From assembly GCA_964628195.1 (NCBI GenBank), contig CAZVPF010000029.1:1-36241 (forward strand): DNA of 36,241 bases, in the 5' to 3' direction. This stretch comes from CAZVPF01 sp964628195 (GTDB lineage: Bacteria > Planctomycetota > Phycisphaerae > Sedimentisphaerales > Anaerohalosphaeraceae). Position 1 is the stretch's first letter, and each line of letters begins with the position of its first letter. The notes below the pieces were generated by a model. That model searched no databases. It had not been told where the DNA came from and saw only the letters and a list, made by a program, of their open reading frames with translations. Both the position numbers and the translations under genes were made by a program. Below are positions 32,763 to 36,241 of the stretch, in pieces.

Positions 32763-33795
32763 CGCCTCGCGACCTTGCTTTCTGCAAATGCTCACGTTTC
32801 TTCTGCGCCATCTGAACCGCCACCCTTATCGCCGACTTCATCGAAGAAGGGTTCGCGACCCCCTTGCCCGCGATATCAAACGCCGTCCCGTGAGCCGGAG
32901 ACGTCCGTATGATAGGTATCCCTATCGTCACATTAACCGCCTCGTTAAACGCCAGCATCTTAACCGGTATAAGCCCCTGGTCATGGTACATCGCCACAAC
33001 ACCGTCAAATTCGCCGCCCGCCGCACGCAGAAAAAGCGTATCCGCCGGGTAAGGTCCGCTGCAGTTTATCCCAACCTCCTGCGCCATCAGTATCGCCGGG
33101 CTGATTATCCGCCCCTCTTCATCGCCGAACTGGCCCTCCTCGCCTGCGTGCGGGTTCAGTCCCGCCACACCGATCCGCGGCTTTTCCACGCCGAAGTACT
33201 CAATAAGCGCCGTATTTAAAAGGTCGATAGGCTCGAACACACAACCGATAGTGAACTTGTGCCGTATCTCGAAAAGCGCCTCGTGTATCGTCGCAAGCGC
33301 CATCTTCAAAGGTCCTGCCACGAACATCATTATCTTCCGCGGGCTCTTGCAGCGGTCGGCAAGCATCTCCGTATGCCCCGGCCAAGCCGACCCCGCCATC
33401 TGCCAGCTTACTTTGCTGATCGGGGCAGTCACAACCGCGTCAATGGTCCCCTCTTTGCACGCCTCTATCGCGTCAAAGCAGAACCGCATCGACGCCTCGC
33501 CCGCCGGCTTGCCTGCCCGGTGCACATAAGCAGGGCACCCAAACTCGTCATAGTCTGCGACAACAACATTCCTCGGCAGCGAACGAACAATATTTTCATG
33601 CTGACACCGCTGCCAGAAAGCATCTATCTCCGCAGCGTCAGCCGCGTACTCAAGATGCTCGTCCATACCGAAAATGATAAAACGCGCGAGCCTGCGAACG
33701 TTCGGGTCAGCAAGCGCTTTTACGATGATCTCCGGGCCGATCCCGCCCGGGTCGCCCATCGTTATACCTATCACTATTTCGTCGTTTCGAGCCAT
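32746..33795 (-). CDS. pdxA: 4-hydroxythreonine-4-phosphate dehydrogenase PdxA
   Basis: A pyridoxal-phosphate biosynthesis enzyme (or its PdxA2 relative) that oxidises and decarboxylates 4-phosphohydroxy-L-threonine. At 349 residues it is full length. Motifs: GITMGDPGGIGPEIIVKAL at the start, the metal-binding histidines in WPGHTEMLA, MYHDQGLIPVK and SPAHGTAFDIAGKG, and GLNPHAGEEGQFGDEE. It lies 29 bases after riboflavin synthase and overlaps rsmA by 17 bases. The pdxA-rsmA neighbourhood is a common bacterial arrangement, which favours the housekeeping PdxA assignment. Confidence 0.95.
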   Translation of the reverse strand: MARNDEIVIGITMGDPGGIGPEIIVKALADPNVRRLARFIIFGMDEHLEYAADAAEIDAFWQRCQHENIVRSLPRNVVVADYDEFGCPAYVHRAGKPAGEASMRFCFDAIEACKEGTIDAVVTAPISKVSWQMAGSAWPGHTEMLADRCKSPRKIMMFVAGPLKMALATIHEALFEIRHKFTIGCVFEPIDLLNTALIEYFGVEKPRIGVAGLNPHAGEEGQFGDEEGRIISPAILMAQEVGINCSGPYPADTLFLRAAGGEFDGVVAMYHDQGLIPVKMLAFNEAVNVTIGIPIIRTSPAHGTAFDIAGKGVANPSSMKSAIRVAVQMAQKKREHLQKARSRGDADET

Positions 33796-33824
33796 TAACC
33801 TGCCTGTCCGCTGATTATTCCCGT

Positions 33825-34457
33825 TTAAGCAAATCCGAATCTCTCAAGAGCCTCCCTGCTCAGCCCCTTGCCGCCCGAAAGATACTTCTCAACCTGCTTT
33901 TTGATCATCTTGCCCACGATATCCGTCTCTATATTAACAACCCGCCCCGCGCGAATATCCTTCCAGTTGGTCCTCGCAAGCGTCTCCGGTATAAGCGCGA
34001 GCATGAAAGACCGCTCATAAAGTTTCGCGATAGTCAAACTTATCCCGTCCACCGCAACCGAACCCTTTTCAACCATCTGCTCAAGCAGCTCGGCGCCCGC
34101 CTCGACAGTAACCTCCGCGAACTGACCGCTTTGCTGAACCCTGCTGACCTTTCCCGTCCCGTCGATATGCCCCTGGACAATATGCCCGTCAAGCCTGCCC
34201 CCCGCCTGCAATGCACGCTCAAGGTTCACCTCCTGCCCTGCCTTAAGCGAACCTGTCGCCGACCGCCTCACCGTCTCCCCGCTGACATCGAAAAAACCCC
34301 TCTGCCCCTCAAGCTTCGTTACCGTCAGACAAACTCCGCTCACACAGATACTGTCCCCGGCCCTGGCCGTATCGGCCACAAAGCCAAGCTCAACAGCAAG
34401 CTCATCACCCCGCAAGGCGACAACCCTGCCCACGTTTTCGATTATCCCCGTAAACAT
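33825..34457 (-). CDS. ribE: Riboflavin synthase (alpha subunit)
   Basis: Catalyses the final step of riboflavin synthesis, dismutation of two lumazine molecules. At 210 residues it has the usual two lumazine-binding repeats: MFTGIIENVGRVVAL and DSICVSGVCLTVTKL in the first, then LDGHIVQGHIDGTGKV and KGSVAVDGISLTIAKL in the second. The ATG at 34457 begins the family-typical MFTGI; longer frames start upstream of the promoter. A TTGACA-type promoter lies 30-57 bases upstream. No FMN riboswitch is seen in the leader, and the other rib genes are not nearby. Confidence 0.95.
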   Translation of the reverse strand: MFTGIIENVGRVVALRGDELAVELGFVADTARAGDSICVSGVCLTVTKLEGQRGFFDVSGETVRRSATGSLKAGQEVNLERALQAGGRLDGHIVQGHIDGTGKVSRVQQSGQFAEVTVEAGAELLEQMVEKGSVAVDGISLTIAKLYERSFMLALIPETLARTNWKDIRAGRVVNIETDIVGKMIKKQVEKYLSGGKGLSREALERFGFA

Positions 34458-34485
34458 CGCGTCATTCCATAAAGCACAAACTTTC

Positions 34486-34514
34486 ATGCTATATATACGC
34501 ACAACAGATGTCAA
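34486..34514 (-). promoter_or_regulatory. Promoter for the ribE-pdxA-rsmA run
   Basis: On the minus strand a perfect TTGACA (34514-34509) is followed after 17 bases by TAGCAT (34491-34486, 4 of 6 consensus). Transcription would start near 34479, about 22 bases before the ribE ATG. Its presence separates ribE from the terminated transcript further upstream. Confidence 0.6.
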
Positions 34515-34628
34515 TTTATAAATAATTTGTATCCGGAAATGCGCCCAACCCCGCTCCGACAAAACTAGGCTTAGTGAAATGAACCGATAGCCTCGACACC
34601 AATTGAGAAAACAATTATTTCAGCGCAT

Positions 34629-34659
34629 AAAAAAAGCCGACGCCGTGTAACGTCGGCTT
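34629..34659 (-). terminator. Intrinsic terminator of the candidate ncRNA
   Basis: A nine-base-pair stem AAGCCGACG with CGTCGGCTT (34634-34642 and 34651-34659), with an eight-base loop, followed on the minus strand by a run of T residues (seven A on the plus strand, 34629-34635). The T-run is on the minus side only, so it terminates minus-strand transcription. Confidence 0.88.
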
Positions 34660-34841
34660 ACTGAGGCAATACGAAATTTTATTAAGTACTAAGATATAAT
34701 TTACCTCAGCTTTTCTGGAACAGATCTCTCAAAAAGAGAAGAAAAAGAGAATTATACCAGTTTCAATTATACAGAATATCTCGACCGGTTCCAGCAAAAA
34801 ACTTTAACTTTTTTATTCAGTTTTCAATGCAATTCTATTCT
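34629..34841 (-). ncRNA. Candidate independent noncoding RNA, about 210 nt
   Basis: A complete small transcription unit lies between ribE and the divergent hypothetical gene: a strong promoter (34848-34875), about 210 transcribed bases with no open frame of any size (the first ATG frame is four codons), and a strong intrinsic terminator (34629-34659). Inside, three stems can be drawn on the minus strand: CTGGAAC with GTTCCAG enclosing an arm of about 60 bases, CTGAGGTAA with TTGCCTCAG enclosing an AU-rich loop, and the terminator stem. I could not match it to 6S RNA, tmRNA, SRP RNA or an FMN riboswitch. ribE has its own promoter downstream, so this is probably a stand-alone RNA rather than a leader. 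The coordinates are approximate. Confidence 0.6.
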
Positions 34842-34847
34842 TTTCCC

Positions 34848-34875
34848 ATTTTAACACTTCTGCCAAACTTGTCAA
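34848..34875 (-). promoter_or_regulatory. Strong promoter of the candidate ncRNA
   Basis: On the minus strand a perfect TTGACA (34875-34870) and TAAAAT (34853-34848, 5 of 6) are 16 bases apart, with transcription expected near 34841. No coding frame follows. Confidence 0.7.
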
Positions 34876-35120
34876 GGTAAAAAATAAAAATTTTTCCATT
34901 CCAATCATACCAGACCTTTTTACGCCAAAAATGCGTTGTTAAAATTTTTTTCACCTCCACCGCCCATCCTTTCAATAACAAAAGGTTATTATCGGACAAA
35001 TTTATAAACTTCCCGAATACCTCGACTTATAGGCCCTTTTATTCAAGCCTTCAAACCCCCGGTGCCGATAAAAACCCAGTAAGAACGGAAACTGCTGCTA
35101 AAAATGCAAGGACGCTTTAT
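34876..35120. other. AT-rich upstream region of the disordered-protein gene
   Basis: No gene is seen. A small stem AATAAC with GTTATT (about 34974-34990) is present, and the bases near 35108-35113 (AAGGAC) can serve as a ribosome-binding site for the gene at 35121. I found no convincing plus-strand promoter. Confidence 0.3.
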
Positions 35121-36002
35121 ATGAAATGGGACATCGACTGGAAAAAACTCGGCCACCCCGAGCCCAAAGTGATGAAAACAACTTTCCCCCAGCCCGGCCT
35201 CGGAACTGATATCAAGGCCGCACCGCAGGCAAGGCCCGCAACAGCGGTAAAGGACAAAACCCCCGAACCCGCGCATCAGCCGCAAACCAAAGTCGTAAAG
35301 TTTCGCGACCCGCAGACCGCGCCGCAAAATAACAGCACCGCACCCAAAAACCAGACCCCGCCAGGAACCAAACCCAGGGTCGTCAATATCGCAGTCCCCC
35401 AGCCGCCCGAAAACATCGACCCGCCGCAAAACGGGCAAAACGAATATGAATATAACGAAAACAACCAACAGGAAGAAAACCAAATCACCGACCCCCAGCC
35501 CCAAAACGATCAGCACCCACCCCAGCCCTCGCCGCAGAGGCAGTACAATAATATAAGAAATCGTAGTTCAAATAGTGAGGACAGTAAGATGATCACGAGC
35601 AAACAGGAAAAAATGTCGGACACAGCGGTAGGATTCTCCGCAACCGCTCCCGAATACAAATCAAGAGCAAGAAACAGCGAACAGAAAGTCGAAAAGCTAA
35701 GAAGCGACTCCCGTGAAGCCGCCGGCAGAAGACGAGGCAGGGACCTCGGCAGCGGAATGGAACTGCTCGAGCTCGACTTCCTCCTCGGAGTTATCGAAGA
35801 CACCGCAAGCGAAGAGGTCAAAGACGTCGACATGAGAAAGATGAGCTTCCGCGAAGTGCTCCGCCGTCAGCAGCTCCAGGAGATCGACAGCACAGCCCTC
35901 AAGGACTACGCTGTAAACGACCGCGAGCTCTACGACAAACAGATCCAGCACGAAGCAATGAAAGAACTCTTCGAGAGAACCGTTTCAGGTTCAGGCAAAT
36001 AA
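35121..36002 (+). CDS. Hypothetical protein with disordered N-terminus and helical C-terminus
   Basis: An unrecognised 293-residue protein. After a short start (MKWDIDWKKLGHPEPKV) the stretch of about residues 25-150 is rich in P, Q, N and T and looks disordered (HQPQTKVVKFRDPQTAPQNN). Residues about 155-215 are charged and basic (SRARNSEQKVEKLRSDSREA, RRRGRDLGSG). The C-terminal 75 residues look like a helical bundle (MELLELDFLLGVIEDTASEE, MSFREVLRRQQLQEIDSTAL). There is no signal peptide or membrane helix. AAGGA lies nine bases before the ATG. A clear terminator follows. The sharp change from disordered to helical suggests an adaptor with one folded interaction domain (inference). Confidence 0.75.
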   Translation: MKWDIDWKKLGHPEPKVMKTTFPQPGLGTDIKAAPQARPATAVKDKTPEPAHQPQTKVVKFRDPQTAPQNNSTAPKNQTPPGTKPRVVNIAVPQPPENIDPPQNGQNEYEYNENNQQEENQITDPQPQNDQHPPQPSPQRQYNNIRNRSSNSEDSKMITSKQEKMSDTAVGFSATAPEYKSRARNSEQKVEKLRSDSREAAGRRRGRDLGSGMELLELDFLLGVIEDTASEEVKDVDMRKMSFREVLRRQQLQEIDSTALKDYAVNDRELYDKQIQHEAMKELFERTVSGSGK

Positions 36003-36014
36003 CGACGGCAATTG

Positions 36015-36032
36015 GTCCGACCGATCGGACCA
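36015..36032. other. Short perfect stem-loop ahead of the terminator
   Basis: GGTCCGA (36015-36021) and TCGGACC (36026-36032) pair perfectly over a four-base loop. It sits 12 bases after the stop codon of the gene at 35121 and directly before the main terminator, possibly stabilising the mRNA 3' end. Confidence 0.5.
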
Positions 36033-36033
36033 G

Positions 36034-36066
36034 CCGGGCGCTAGGGGCAGCGCCCGGCATTTTTTT
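36034..36066 (+). terminator. Intrinsic terminator after the hypothetical protein gene
   Basis: A ten-base-pair GC-rich stem, GCCGGGCGCT (36034-36043) with AGCGCCCGGC (36050-36059), a six-base loop, then six T residues. It lies 31 bases after the stop codon. Confidence 0.92.
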
Positions 36067-36076
36067 GCGCACCCGC

Positions 36077-36177
36077 CGCCAAACCCCGCATACATGTTTC
36101 ACACCAACGCCCCCACTTTTCTGTGTTCTGATTCCTGATTCTTGCCCAATCCCCGCACCCGAGTTTCACCAGAACGC
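36077..36177. repeat. Pair of diverged 34-bp direct repeats
   Basis: Copy 1 (36077-36110) and copy 2 (36144-36177) start 67 bases apart and can be aligned without gaps. Shared blocks include CCAA, CCCCGCA, GTTTCA and AACGC. About two thirds of positions match. A heptamer tract lies between the copies. Confidence 0.5.
36122..36144. repeat. Heptamer repeat, three units
   Basis: Units TGTGTTC, TGATTCC and TGATTCT, followed by TG. The last 16 bases match the end of the rsmA-associated tract (31862-31877) at 14 of 16 positions, so both belong to one repeat family. Confidence 0.7.
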
Positions 36178-36189
36178 ACCCGAACTCTA

Positions 36190-36206
36190 TTGGGCGTGTT
36201 GCCCAA
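36190..36206. other. Small hairpin at the right edge
   Basis: TTGGGC (36190-36195) pairs with GCCCAA (36201-36206) over a five-base loop. No T-run follows on either strand, so it is not a standard terminator. The rest of the right edge is AT-rich and holds no gene that I can support. Confidence 0.35.
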
Positions 36207-36241
36207 GTTGGTAAAAATTTAACATATTGCTCTTTTACAAG

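Noticed and set aside
34458..34628. FMN riboswitch in front of riboflavin synthase
   Set aside because: None of the conserved FMN-element blocks is present, and a promoter lies only about 30 bases upstream of the ATG.
34629..34841. 6S RNA or tmRNA identity for the ncRNA candidate
   Set aside because: No closing 5'/3' stem and central bubble as in 6S, and no tRNA-like ends or tag frame as in tmRNA.
35899..36241. Minus-strand partial gene entering from the right edge
   Set aside because: The frame is open, but it runs through the terminator stem, the 34-bp repeats and the heptamers, and continues into the antisense of another gene.

Overview
This window reads as chromosomal DNA from a diderm (Gram-negative-type) bacterium. 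It encodes a tripartite RND efflux system with an outer-membrane factor and several lipoproteins with clear lipoboxes. My best guess at lineage is Planctomycetota (Phycisphaerae-like) or a neighbouring PVC group. That guess rests on the gene mix (a non-flagellar FlgI-like lipoprotein, an M16 peptidase pair beside smc, several long disordered hypothetical proteins) and on weak Shine-Dalgarno use. It is inference, because no rRNA or strict marker was available to test it.

Layout. (1) Positions 1-7.6 kb look accessory and are visibly more AT-rich. They hold a HEAT-repeat membrane protein, a 5'-truncated gene remnant, and a tetR-tolC-hlyD-RND efflux operon on the minus strand with a candidate TetR operator. 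(2) Positions 7.8-11.0 kb hold a peroxide-stress operon on the plus strand: a PerR-type Fur regulator with a 10-bp-arm operator on its own promoter, then katG, then a DUF454 membrane protein. (3) Positions 11.2-21.1 kb form a minus-strand block: a FlgI/HEAT lipoprotein, smc, an inactive/active M16 peptidase pair, an acidic disordered protein, and a membrane protein resembling a bacterial tyrosine kinase whose P-loop has been lost. (4) Positions 21.3-24.4 kb, plus strand, hold a Cys-rich mini-protein, a rubrerythrin-like ferritin fold protein, small hypotheticals and a XerC/D recombinase ending in an intrinsic terminator. (5) Positions 24.5-25.3 kb hold a HEPN/MNT pair of toxin-antitoxin type with a 9-bp direct repeat flanking its -10 box. 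(6) Positions 25.3-28.4 kb hold DAHP synthase (minus), a metallophosphoesterase and a beta-lactamase-fold lipoprotein. (7) Positions 28.4-31.8 kb hold a potassium-uptake operon (TrkH/KtrB, TrkA/KtrA) with a HAD phosphatase. (8) Positions 31.8-34.5 kb hold riboflavin synthase, PdxA and RsmA. (9) Positions 34.6-36.2 kb hold a strong candidate for an undescribed noncoding RNA of about 210 nt (perfect TTGACA -35 box, intrinsic terminator), a hypothetical protein with a disordered N-terminus, and a repeat-rich right edge.

The observations I rate highest are these: the ncRNA gene at 34629-34841; a family of 7-bp tandem repeat tracts, two of which supply the last codons and the stop codon of the gene they abut; the degenerate tyrosine-kinase-like protein with its acidic partner; the FlgI domain built into a HEAT-repeat lipoprotein; and the HEPN/MNT pair, whose HEPN partner lacks the usual Rx4-6H motif. 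No tRNA, rRNA, CRISPR array, insertion sequence or prophage was seen.
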